64,000 bases of DNA from Pseudomonadota bacterium (GTDB taxonomy: Bacteria > Pseudomonadota > Gammaproteobacteria > Burkholderiales > Burkholderiaceae_C): the NCBI GenBank assembly GCA_021848345.1, contig JAJZUV010000018.1, positions 1 through 64,000 of the forward strand. The letters run 5' to 3'. The position numbers and the translations under genes were made by a program. Below, piece by piece: positions 57,331 through 64,000 of the stretch (positions within the stretch are counted from its first letter, which is position 1; each line of letters starts with the position of its first letter). Under the pieces are notes generated by a model, which was given only the letters and a program-made list of their open reading frames with translations, was not told the origin of the DNA and did not search any database.

Positions 57331-57684
57331 TCAGGGAACAAGGACGGAAGGAACGCGGTATCGGGTCAGGTAGGGAAGCAAGTATTGGCGCGCACGTGGT
57401 GTCATGAAGTACCAAAGCAGTCGCGTCGGCGGCTGGGCGTGCACGGCCGTTGCCTGCCTTTCCATTTGCGCACGCATCTTGTCGAACCCCTCGAAGAAGC
57501 GCACCGCCTTGCCGTCGGCCAGGACGAACGGGTCGTATCTCGCCTTCGCTTCCTGCATCCGGCATTCGCCCGGCTGGAACCCGTCGAAGTCGACGTTCGC
57601 CCAATCCTTCGCACGGGGCGTGCGGTCTGCCCAGGCGGGCAGCCCTTGCAGGGCCGCCCGCGCGAAAGGCTGGCGACGCGGCAA
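57331..57684 (-). CDS. Orphan Tox-REase-5 toxin domain
   Basis: The 117-residue ORF matches the restriction-endonuclease-fold toxin 5 core (DFDGFQPGECRMQEAKARYD, with the D...EAK pattern). Full-length toxins are large polymorphic or T6SS-linked proteins; here there is no N-terminal delivery domain. The frame opens after a stop at about 57696 and starts at a TTG, so it may be a displaced C-terminal tip. It precedes its immunity gene by a few bases. Confidence 0.65.
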   Translation of the reverse strand: MPRRQPFARAALQGLPAWADRTPRAKDWANVDFDGFQPGECRMQEAKARYDPFVLADGKAVRFFEGFDKMRAQMERQATAVHAQPPTRLLWYFMTPRARQYLLPYLTRYRVPSVLVP

Positions 57685-57892
57685 GTCCCGGCATCATGCA
57701 CGGGCGGAGACAAAACCGAATCCGGGTCGGAAATCAGGTTTCTCGCTTCGCGCGGCAAGGACCCGATGCGCCCGGCCGGGCCATGGTGGCCGGCGAGAGC
57801 CTGGACCCCTGTGCGCCGACCGCCAGGCGATCTCCGTGCCGAAGCTCGTGGAGCCGGCCCGCGGCACGGCCGCGCAAGCCGGCGGACCGTCG

Positions 57893-59152
57893 CTACGCGC
57901 CCAGCACCACGCGCGCGAACTTGCGCTTGCCCACCTGCAGCACGTAGGTGCCGGCCTGCAGGCGCAGGTTGCGGTCCTCGACCACCGCGCCGTCGACGCG
58001 CACGCCGCGCTGCTCGAGCATGCGCAGCGCCTCGGAGGTGGAGGGCACCAGCCCGGCTTGCTTGAGCGCGGCCGGCAGCGCGAGTCCCCCCTCGGGCAGG
58101 CTCATGGTCATTTCCGCGATGTCCTCGGGCACGCCGCCGCGCGCGCGCAGCTCGAAGTCGGCCTGGGCCGCGTCGGCCGCGGCGGCGTCGTGGAAGCGGG
58201 TGACGATCTCGCGCGCCAGCAGCACCTTGGCGTCCTTCGGGTTGCGCCCCGCCTCCACCTCGGCGCGCAAGTGGGCGATCTCCTCCAGCGGGCGGAAGGA
58301 CAGCAGCTCGAAATAGCGCCACATCAGGGTGTCGTTGATGGACAGCAGCTTGGCGTACATGCTGGCCGGCGCTTCCTGGATGCCGATGTAGTTGCCCTTG
58401 GACTTGGACATCTTGTCCACGCCGTCCAGGCCTTCGAGCAGGGGCATGGTCAGGATGCACTGCGGTTCCTGGCCGTATTCCTTCTGCAGGTCGCGGCCGA
58501 CCAGCAGGTTGAACTTCTGGTCCGTGCCGCCGAGTTCCAGGTCGCTTTGCAGCGCCACCGAGTCGTAGCCCTGCATCAGCGGGTAGAGCAGTTCGTGCAT
58601 GGCGATGGGGATGCCCGCCCGGAAGCGCTGGGTGAAGTCCTCGCGCTCGAGCAGGCGCGCCAGGGTGTAGCGCGAGGCCAGGCGGATCATGCCGTCCGCC
58701 CCGAGCGCTTCACTCCATTCCGAGTTGTAACGAATTTCCGTGCGCTGGGGGTCCAGCACCATGCTGGCCTGCGCGTAATAGGTCTGGGCGTTGGCCTGGA
58801 TCTGCTCGATGGTCAGCGGCGGGCGCGTGGTGTTGCGCCCGGAAGGGTCGCCGATGCGCGAGGTGAAGTCGCCGATCAGGAAAATCACCGTGTGGCCGAG
58901 ATCCTGCAGTTGCCGCAGCTTGTTCAGCACCACCGTGTGGCCCAGGTGGATGTCGGGGGCGGTGGGGTCCAGGCCCAGCTTGATGCGCAGGGGCTTGCCG
59001 CTGGCCTGGCTGCGCTCCAGCTTGGCGATCCAGTCGCCTTCCACCAACAGTTCGGCGCAGCCGCGGCGGGTCACCGCCAGCGCATGGCGAATCGCCTCCG
59101 GGAGGCGGTCGGTGTCAGGGGTCTGATTGTCAGGGCTGGATATGGTGGACAT
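57893..59152 (-). CDS. tyrS: Tyrosyl-tRNA synthetase
   Basis: TyrRS charges tRNA-Tyr. The 419-residue class I enzyme has the HIGH-like motif in [22 protein letters not shown] ([15 protein letters not shown]), and a C-terminal S4 RNA-binding domain ([20 protein letters not shown]). ATG at 59152 ([13 protein letters not shown]). Divergent from the M23 gene. Confidence 0.97.
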   Translation of the reverse strand: MSTISSPDNQTPDTDRLPEAIRHALAVTRRGCAELLVEGDWIAKLERSQASGKPLRIKLGLDPTAPDIHLGHTVVLNKLRQLQDLGHTVIFLIGDFTSRIGDPSGRNTTRPPLTIEQIQANAQTYYAQASMVLDPQRTEIRYNSEWSEALGADGMIRLASRYTLARLLEREDFTQRFRAGIPIAMHELLYPLMQGYDSVALQSDLELGGTDQKFNLLVGRDLQKEYGQEPQCILTMPLLEGLDGVDKMSKSKGNYIGIQEAPASMYAKLLSINDTLMWRYFELLSFRPLEEIAHLRAEVEAGRNPKDAKVLLAREIVTRFHDAAAADAAQADFELRARGGVPEDIAEMTMSLPEGGLALPAALKQAGLVPSTSEALRMLEQRGVRVDGAVVEDRNLRLQAGTYVLQVGKRKFARVVLGA

Positions 59153-59161
59153 ATGAATTTC

Positions 59162-59193
59162 TTGACATTTTTGCCGCATACGGCTGCTACACT
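59162..59193 (+). promoter_or_regulatory. Possible sigma70 promoter of the M23 gene
   Basis: TTGACA (59162-59167) and TACACT (59188-59193) are 20 bp apart in the 259-bp gap between tyrS and the M23 gene. The spacing is longer than ideal. Confidence 0.35.
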
Positions 59194-59411
59194 CGGCGGC
59201 TTGCGCGCATCGGGCCTGGCTGCATCCCTGGGATCGCGGGCCCGTCGGGCGGGTCGATTTCGACGCCGTCCCGAGGCTGGAAGGCTTCGCGCCGACCCTC
59301 GCGCCGCATGAAGTGTATTGGACCCGGCCACGGCCGCGCCGCGCCGCCCTTGCGTGGCACCGCCGAGGACGGATGGTTTTTTGTTTGCGACTCGCAATAG
59401 CAGGAGTGCGC

Positions 59412-60827
59412 ATGTCGTCGTTCTTGATCCAGACCTCCTCTCGCTTGCGCCAGGCGCTGGCCCGTGTGCGCGAGGCCGTCGAAACCCATCCCGGACGCGT
59501 GGCGGCAGGTGTCGGCGGCGTGCTGCTGCTGAGCAGCGTCAGCGCCTTCGCGCTGGTCGAGTACGGCCCGCAGCCGCCGCTGCCGGCCCCGAGCCTGGTG
59601 CAGCAGGCGGTGCACATCGATCTGTCCTCGCAGGTGCAGGCGCTGGAGAACGCGCCGCGCCTGCTCTACACCACGGCCTTCGTGCAGGGCGCGGATTCCG
59701 CGGCCTCGCTGCTGCGCCGCCTGCAGGTCACCGATCCCTCGCAGCTGCGCGCGCTGGCGCGCGACCGGAACCTGCAGGAACTGCTGCGCCTTCACGGCAC
59801 CATGGTCAGTGCCGAGGTGGACTCGCTGGGCACGCTGAAGTCGCTGAGCGCCGCGCTGCCCGACCCGGAGTCGCATGCCGGGCATGCCGGCAGCGAGGAC
59901 GTGACCTGGCGCGAGCTGAGCATCCGCGCGCGCGCGGACGGTGGATTCGACGACCAGGTGCGGGTGCAGCAGGCGCAGGCGCAGACCCGCGTGGCCAGCG
60001 CGGTGGTGCGTTCCTCGCTGTTCGGCGCAGCCGACGCGGCCGGCGTGCCGGACCAGGTGGCCTCGCAACTCGTGGGCCTGTTCGGCGGGGAAGTGGACTT
60101 CCGCCGGGACCTGCGCCCGGGCGACCGTTTCACGGTGGCCTGGCGCGTGTACACCGCCGGCAACCGCGTGGTGCGCGTGGGACGCATCCTGGCCGCGCAG
60201 GTGTCGGTGGACGGGCATGACCACAGCGCCGTCTGGTTCGACCCCAGCGGCCATCCGCAGGCGGCCGCGTACTACGCGCCCGACGGCAGCAGCCTGTCGC
60301 GCGCCTTCCTGCTGTCGCCGCTGCCCTACGATCGCCTGACCTCGGGCTACGGCTGGCGCATCAGCCCGATCTTCCACAAACCCGAGTTCCACAAGGGCAT
60401 CGATCTGGCCATTCCGGTGGGCACCCCGGTGCGCACCATCGCCGACGGTCGCGTGGTCTACGCCGGCTGGGGCACCGGCTACGGGAAATACGTGAAGGTG
60501 GAGCATCCCGGCGGCTTCGCGACCATCTATTCCCACCTGAGCCGTTTCGAGGTGCACGTGGGCGAGCAGGTCAAGCAGGGCGAGGTGGTGGCGCTGTCGG
60601 GCAACACCGGCTGGTCCACCGGGCCGCACCTGTACTTCCAGTTCTTCGTGCATGGCCAGCCCGTGAATCCGCTGAGCATCGCCCGGTATACGCCCAAGGG
60701 CACGCACCTGCCGGACGGCCTGCGCGCCCAGTTCCTGGCCAGCACCGCGCCGCGCACCCGCCTGCTGGCGCTGATGCCGCGGGAGTCGGACGTGGCCGAG
60801 GCCGGCAGCCCCGCACCCAAGGGTTGA
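59412..60827 (+). CDS. M23-family peptidoglycan peptidase (MepM-like)
   Basis: The 471-residue protein has an N-terminal membrane anchor (about 30-50), a LysM/OapA-like middle and a C-terminal M23 domain: [15 protein letters not shown] (metal His and Asp), YSHLSRF and GPHLYFQFF. In M23 enzymes the last motif is normally HxH; here the second His is Tyr. ATG at 59412. anmK follows after 20 bp, so both may serve cell-wall turnover. Confidence 0.85.
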   Translation: MSSFLIQTSSRLRQALARVREAVETHPGRVAAGVGGVLLLSSVSAFALVEYGPQPPLPAPSLVQQAVHIDLSSQVQALENAPRLLYTTAFVQGADSAASLLRRLQVTDPSQLRALARDRNLQELLRLHGTMVSAEVDSLGTLKSLSAALPDPESHAGHAGSEDVTWRELSIRARADGGFDDQVRVQQAQAQTRVASAVVRSSLFGAADAAGVPDQVASQLVGLFGGEVDFRRDLRPGDRFTVAWRVYTAGNRVVRVGRILAAQVSVDGHDHSAVWFDPSGHPQAAAYYAPDGSSLSRAFLLSPLPYDRLTSGYGWRISPIFHKPEFHKGIDLAIPVGTPVRTIADGRVVYAGWGTGYGKYVKVEHPGGFATIYSHLSRFEVHVGEQVKQGEVVALSGNTGWSTGPHLYFQFFVHGQPVNPLSIARYTPKGTHLPDGLRAQFLASTAPRTRLLALMPRESDVAEAGSPAPKG

Positions 60828-60847
60828 GTCGCGCCGCGGCGTAGCTG

Positions 60848-61972
60848 ATGGCCGCGACGCGACTGTTCGCCGGACTCATGTCCGGCACCTCGCTGGACGG
60901 CGTGGACGCCGTGCTGCTGGAGCTGGGGCCCCCGCACGGCGAAGCCGCCCCGCAGACCCTGCGCACGCTGGGCCATGTTCAGCTTCCGATGCCTTCGGAG
61001 CTGCGCGCCGAATTCGCGGCGCTCAACCATGCGTCGCACGATGAACTGCATCGGGCCCAGCTGGCGGGTATCGAGCTGAGCCGCCTGTACGCACGCGCAC
61101 TCGAGGAATTGCTGCTCTCGGCGGGGGTGCGCGCCGCGGACGTGACGGCCGTCGGCGCCCACGGGCAGACCGTGCGCCATCGCCCCGAGCTGGGCTACAC
61201 GGTGCAACTGGGTGCTCCGGCCTGGTTGGCCGAACATTGCGGCATCACCGTGGTGGCCGACTTCCGCAGCCGCGACGTGGCGGCCGGCGGACAGGGGGCG
61301 CCGCTGGTGCCGGCCTTCCATCGCGCGCTGTTCGGGCGCGACAGTGCCGATCTGGCGGTGCTCAACCTCGGGGGCATCGCCAACCTGAGCCTGCTGTACG
61401 CGGACGGCCGCGTGCTGGGCTTCGACTGCGGTCCCGCCAACGCCTTGCTGGACCTGTGGGCCCAGCGCCACCTGGGGCGCGACTACGACGCGGGCGGCGC
61501 CTGGGGCGCGGGTGGCACCGTGCTGCCCGAACTGCTCGAAGCCCTGCTGGACGACGACTATTTCCGCGCTGGCGCGCCCAAGAGCACCGGGCGCGACCAC
61601 TTCGACGCCGCCTGGCTGGAGCGCCGGCTCCAGGGCTTCGAGGCCGCCGATCCGCGCGACGTGCAGGCCACGCTGGCGAGCATGGTGGCCGCCAGCGTGG
61701 CGGCCGACATGCGGCGCCACATGCCGCGTGCCGCGGAACTGCTGGTGTGCGGAGGCGGCGCCGGCAACCTGGATCTGCTGCGCCGACTGGGCGAGCTGAT
61801 GCCGGGCTGCGAACTCCTGGATACCTTGTCGCGGGGCCTGGCGCCTCAGCAGGTGGAGGCCGCGGCCTTCGCCTGGCTGGCCGCGCGCACCCTGGACGGC
61901 CTGCCCGGCAACCTGCCGGCCGTCACCGGCGCGCGCGGCCCGCGCGTGCTGGGGGCGATCCATCCGGCCTGA
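60848..61972 (+). CDS. anmK: Anhydro-N-acetylmuramic acid kinase
   Basis: AnmK phosphorylates and opens 1,6-anhydroMurNAc to MurNAc-6-P in peptidoglycan recycling. The 374-residue protein has GLMSGTSLDGVDAVLLEL at the N-terminus, then the sugar-binding VGAHGQTVRHRPELGYT and GIANLSLLYADGRVLGFDCG segments. It follows the M23 peptidase gene closely, a common pairing. Confidence 0.96.
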   Translation: MAATRLFAGLMSGTSLDGVDAVLLELGPPHGEAAPQTLRTLGHVQLPMPSELRAEFAALNHASHDELHRAQLAGIELSRLYARALEELLLSAGVRAADVTAVGAHGQTVRHRPELGYTVQLGAPAWLAEHCGITVVADFRSRDVAAGGQGAPLVPAFHRALFGRDSADLAVLNLGGIANLSLLYADGRVLGFDCGPANALLDLWAQRHLGRDYDAGGAWGAGGTVLPELLEALLDDDYFRAGAPKSTGRDHFDAAWLERRLQGFEAADPRDVQATLASMVAASVAADMRRHMPRAAELLVCGGGAGNLDLLRRLGELMPGCELLDTLSRGLAPQQVEAAAFAWLAARTLDGLPGNLPAVTGARGPRVLGAIHPA

Positions 61973-62005
61973 GCCGGCTGGGGCATTGCGTCGGTTGCGG
62001 GCAGC

Positions 62006-62030
62006 AAAAAGCCGCCCGAGGGCGGCTTTC
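62006..62030 (-). terminator. Terminator of erpA
   Basis: A GCCGCCC-GAG-GGCGGC stem is followed on the minus strand by a T-run (plus-strand AAAAA at 62006-62010). It lies 34 bp past the erpA stop and may also weakly stop anmK transcripts. Confidence 0.75.
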
Positions 62031-62064
62031 GCGGCGGCAGGCGCTTGGCCGGCAGCGCGTTGCC

Positions 62065-62433
62065 TCAGGTCGAGAACGACGAGCCGCAGCCGCAGGTGGT
62101 GGTGGCGTTCGGGTTCTTGATCACGAACTGGGCGCCGTCCAGGCCTTCCTTGTAGTCGATCTCGGCGCCGACCAGGTACTGCAGGCTCATCGCATCGATC
62201 AGCAACGTGACCCCGCCCTTGACCATCTGGGTGTCGTCCTCGTTGACCGCCTCGTCGAAGGTGAAGCCGTACTGGAACCCCGAGCAGCCGCCGCCCTGGA
62301 CAAACACGCGCAGCTTCAGCGCGTCGTTGCCTTCCTCGTCGATCAGCTCCTTGACCTTGGCCGCGGCGCTTTCGGTGAACAAAAGCGGTTCGGGGGCCGT
62401 GGTGGCCTGGGCATCCTGGAACACTGCGCTCAT
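62065..62433 (-). CDS. erpA: A-type iron-sulfur cluster carrier
   Basis: ErpA delivers [2Fe-2S]/[4Fe-4S] clusters to apo-enzymes. The 122-residue protein has the three conserved cysteines ([11 protein letters not shown] and CGCGSSF). ATG at 62433 ([19 protein letters not shown]). An upstream reading to 62496 is not supported. Confidence 0.93.
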   Translation of the reverse strand: MSAVFQDAQATTAPEPLLFTESAAAKVKELIDEEGNDALKLRVFVQGGGCSGFQYGFTFDEAVNEDDTQMVKGGVTLLIDAMSLQYLVGAEIDYKEGLDGAQFVIKNPNATTTCGCGSSFST

Positions 62434-62532
62434 GGGGACTTCTCCGGTTGACGCGTCTATTTTAGGTCGCCCGCCCGGCTCCTGCCGGGCGGACATCCAT
62501 TTTGCTAGAAGGGGCTTTTGCGCAAGACCCGA

Positions 62533-63588
62533 TCAGGGCATCAGCGCGATGCCGCGCAGACCCGCCGTCTCGGGCAGTCCGAGCATCAGGTTCATGTTCT
62601 GCACGGCCTGCCCGGAGGCGCCCTTGGTGAGGTTGTCCTGCACCACCAGCACGGTCACGGTGTCGGGCTGCGGGCGATGCACGGCCACGCGCAGCACGTT
62701 GGCGCCGCGCACGCTGCGGGTCTCCGGGGCGCTGCCCGCGGGCATCACGTCGACGAAGGGCTCGCCGGCATAGAAATCCTCGTACAGCGCCTGCAGGTCG
62801 GCGGCCTGGCCGGCGTCGTTGAGGCGCGCGAACAGGCTGCTGTGCATGCCGCGGATCATCGGCACCAGGTGGGGCAGGAACAGGCAGCGCAACGAGGCAT
62901 CGCCGTCGCCCAGCCCCGAAAGGCGCCGCAGTTCCTGCTCGATCTCGGGGCCGTGGCGGTGGCCCTTGACCCCGTAGGCCTTGAAATTGTCCGCATCCTC
63001 GGCGAACAGGTAGCCGATCTCGGCCTTGCGCCCGGCGCCCGAGACGCCGGAGGCGCAGGAAGCGATGAGATGGGCGGGGTCGACCAGGCCGCGGCGCAGC
63101 AGCGGCGCGAAGCCGATCTGCACCGTGGTCGGGTAGCAGCCGGGATTGCCCACCACCCGCGCGCCGCGGATGGCCTCGCGGTTGAGTTCGGGCAGGCCGT
63201 AGGCGGCCTCGCCCAGGATGTCCGGGCAGGCATGGGGCATGCCGTACCAGCGCTCGAACACCGCGGTGTCGCGCAGCCGGAAATCGGCCGCCAGGTCGAC
63301 GATGCGCACGCCGGCGGCGAGCAGGTCGCGGGCCTGCTGCATGGCCACCCCGTGGGGCGTGGCGAAGAACACCACGTCGCAGTCGCGCAGCGGCGCCTCG
63401 TCCGGCGTGGTGAAACGCAGATCGGTGTGGCCGCGCAGGCTGCTGTACATGTCGCTGACCGCCAGCCCCGCTTCCTTGCGGGAGGTGATCGCGCGCAGCT
63501 CCACGTCCGGATGCGCCAGCAACAGGCGCAGCAGTTCCACTCCGGTGTACCCGGTGCCGCCGACGATTCCGACTTTCACTGCGCCCAT
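62533..63588 (-). CDS. argC: N-acetyl-gamma-glutamyl-phosphate reductase
   Basis: ArgC reduces N-acetylglutamyl phosphate to the semialdehyde in arginine synthesis. The 351-residue protein has the NADP motif [17 protein letters not shown], the catalytic Cys in [12 protein letters not shown], and the [11 protein letters not shown] segment. ATG at 63588 ([11 protein letters not shown]); a GTG at 63579 is also possible. Confidence 0.96.
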   Translation of the reverse strand: MGAVKVGIVGGTGYTGVELLRLLLAHPDVELRAITSRKEAGLAVSDMYSSLRGHTDLRFTTPDEAPLRDCDVVFFATPHGVAMQQARDLLAAGVRIVDLAADFRLRDTAVFERWYGMPHACPDILGEAAYGLPELNREAIRGARVVGNPGCYPTTVQIGFAPLLRRGLVDPAHLIASCASGVSGAGRKAEIGYLFAEDADNFKAYGVKGHRHGPEIEQELRRLSGLGDGDASLRCLFLPHLVPMIRGMHSSLFARLNDAGQAADLQALYEDFYAGEPFVDVMPAGSAPETRSVRGANVLRVAVHRPQPDTVTVLVVQDNLTKGASGQAVQNMNLMLGLPETAGLRGIALMP

Positions 63589-63703
63589 GGGCCGTTTTCC
63601 TGGTGAATTCCTGATGCCACGCCGCGGGCAGGCGGGGGCCGAAGGGAAAATGGTAGCGGCGTGCGCGCCGGTTTGCGCGCCGGCCCGCGCATGCGGTGTC
63701 GTC

Positions 63704-64000
63704 TCAGTGGTGCCGGCCGGGCTCGCCCGCGGGCTCGTTGAGGGCGATGAACAACTCGCTCAGCCCCGCCACCGTCGCATGCGAGGCGTGGGCGAAGTCG
63801 CCCTGGCGCAGTGCCTGCAGCGCGGCGTCGCGCTGGCCGGCGTCGGCCAGGCGCACGATTTCCGCCGCCGCGTGGTGCAGCAGCGCGTGCTGTTCGCGCA
63901 GGCGCTGCACCAGCACGGCGTTGCTCCCCTGCAGCAAGCCGGCCTGGTACAGCCAGCGTCCGAGTTCGCAGCGATCGTCGCGCGCGATGTCGCGCCACGG
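63704..64000 (-). CDS. CZB-domain protein (C-terminus, partial)
   Basis: The visible 98 residues match a chemoreceptor zinc-binding domain: [15 protein letters not shown] with its Cys, [20 protein letters not shown] with two His, and a last His in [11 protein letters not shown]. The N-terminus lies beyond the right edge; CZB domains usually end chemoreceptors or diguanylate cyclases. The stop is at 63704. Confidence 0.75.
   Translation of the reverse strand, partial: PWRDIARDDRCELGRWLYQAGLLQGSNAVLVQRLREQHALLHHAAAEIVRLADAGQRDAALQALRQGDFAHASHATVAGLSELFIALNEPAGEPGRHH

Overview
The window is GC-rich chromosome from a betaproteobacterium, most likely Burkholderiales. The evidence is the gene content: an atpI-B-E-F-H order, bioA/bioD/bioF, a HemJ-type protoporphyrinogen oxidase, ErpA, a DUF1840 protein, and generally very high third-position G+C. 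The genus cannot be fixed from the sequence alone.

Layout. 1-2.7 kb is the start of the F1Fo ATP synthase operon (minus strand). 3-12.7 kb is core metabolism: hemB, hemJ, a small ferredoxin, a D,D-carboxypeptidase, miaB, and an isolated rfbA-rfbC pair. Embedded in it are a candidate small RNA and an MNT/HEPN toxin-antitoxin pair under a symmetric operator. A tRNA with a CAT anticodon lies at 12.8 kb. 13-21 kb carries an enoyl-CoA hydratase, an M61 peptidase, an EAL protein, a dienelactone hydrolase, uvrA and ssb.

21.2-25.8 kb is an island with visibly lower G+C. It reads as a broken chromosomal integron. A truncated integron integrase (plus strand) has a LexA-like box and an attI-like site in front of it. 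On the far side lies one large gene cassette, transcribed away from the integrase. The cassette encodes a ParA-like ATPase, a SIR2-domain protein and a small ORF split by a stop codon, and it ends in a well-formed attC hairpin. An unrelated AAA-type ATPase gene sits on the other side of the integrase fragment. The ParA-SIR2 pair is the best candidate here for an undescribed (probably anti-phage) system.

25.8-36.7 kb is accessory. It has a rhomboid protease with a surface-adhesin-E-like partner, then four toxin-antitoxin modules in about 7 kb: HigB/HigA-like, VapBC, Phd/RelE-like and AbiE. The AbiE module has two very long perfect palindromes upstream and an in-frame stop in the toxin gene. 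A 271-bp MITE-like element interrupts an epoxide-hydrolase-like gene, and an IS21 transposase scrap lies nearby.

36.7-64 kb returns to ordinary chromosome. It holds regulators (ArsR-like, Crp/Fnr, AraC), MipA, a seven-repeat beta-propeller lipoprotein, OsmC, cytochrome bd oxidase (cydAB), an MHS-family transporter, a molybdate/sulfate-type ABC importer without its binding protein, a TMEM175-like channel, biotin synthesis genes, an M20 amidohydrolase, an orphan Tox-REase-5/Imm52 toxin-immunity pair, tyrS, an M23 peptidase, anmK, erpA and argC. The C-terminus of a CZB-domain protein runs off the right edge.
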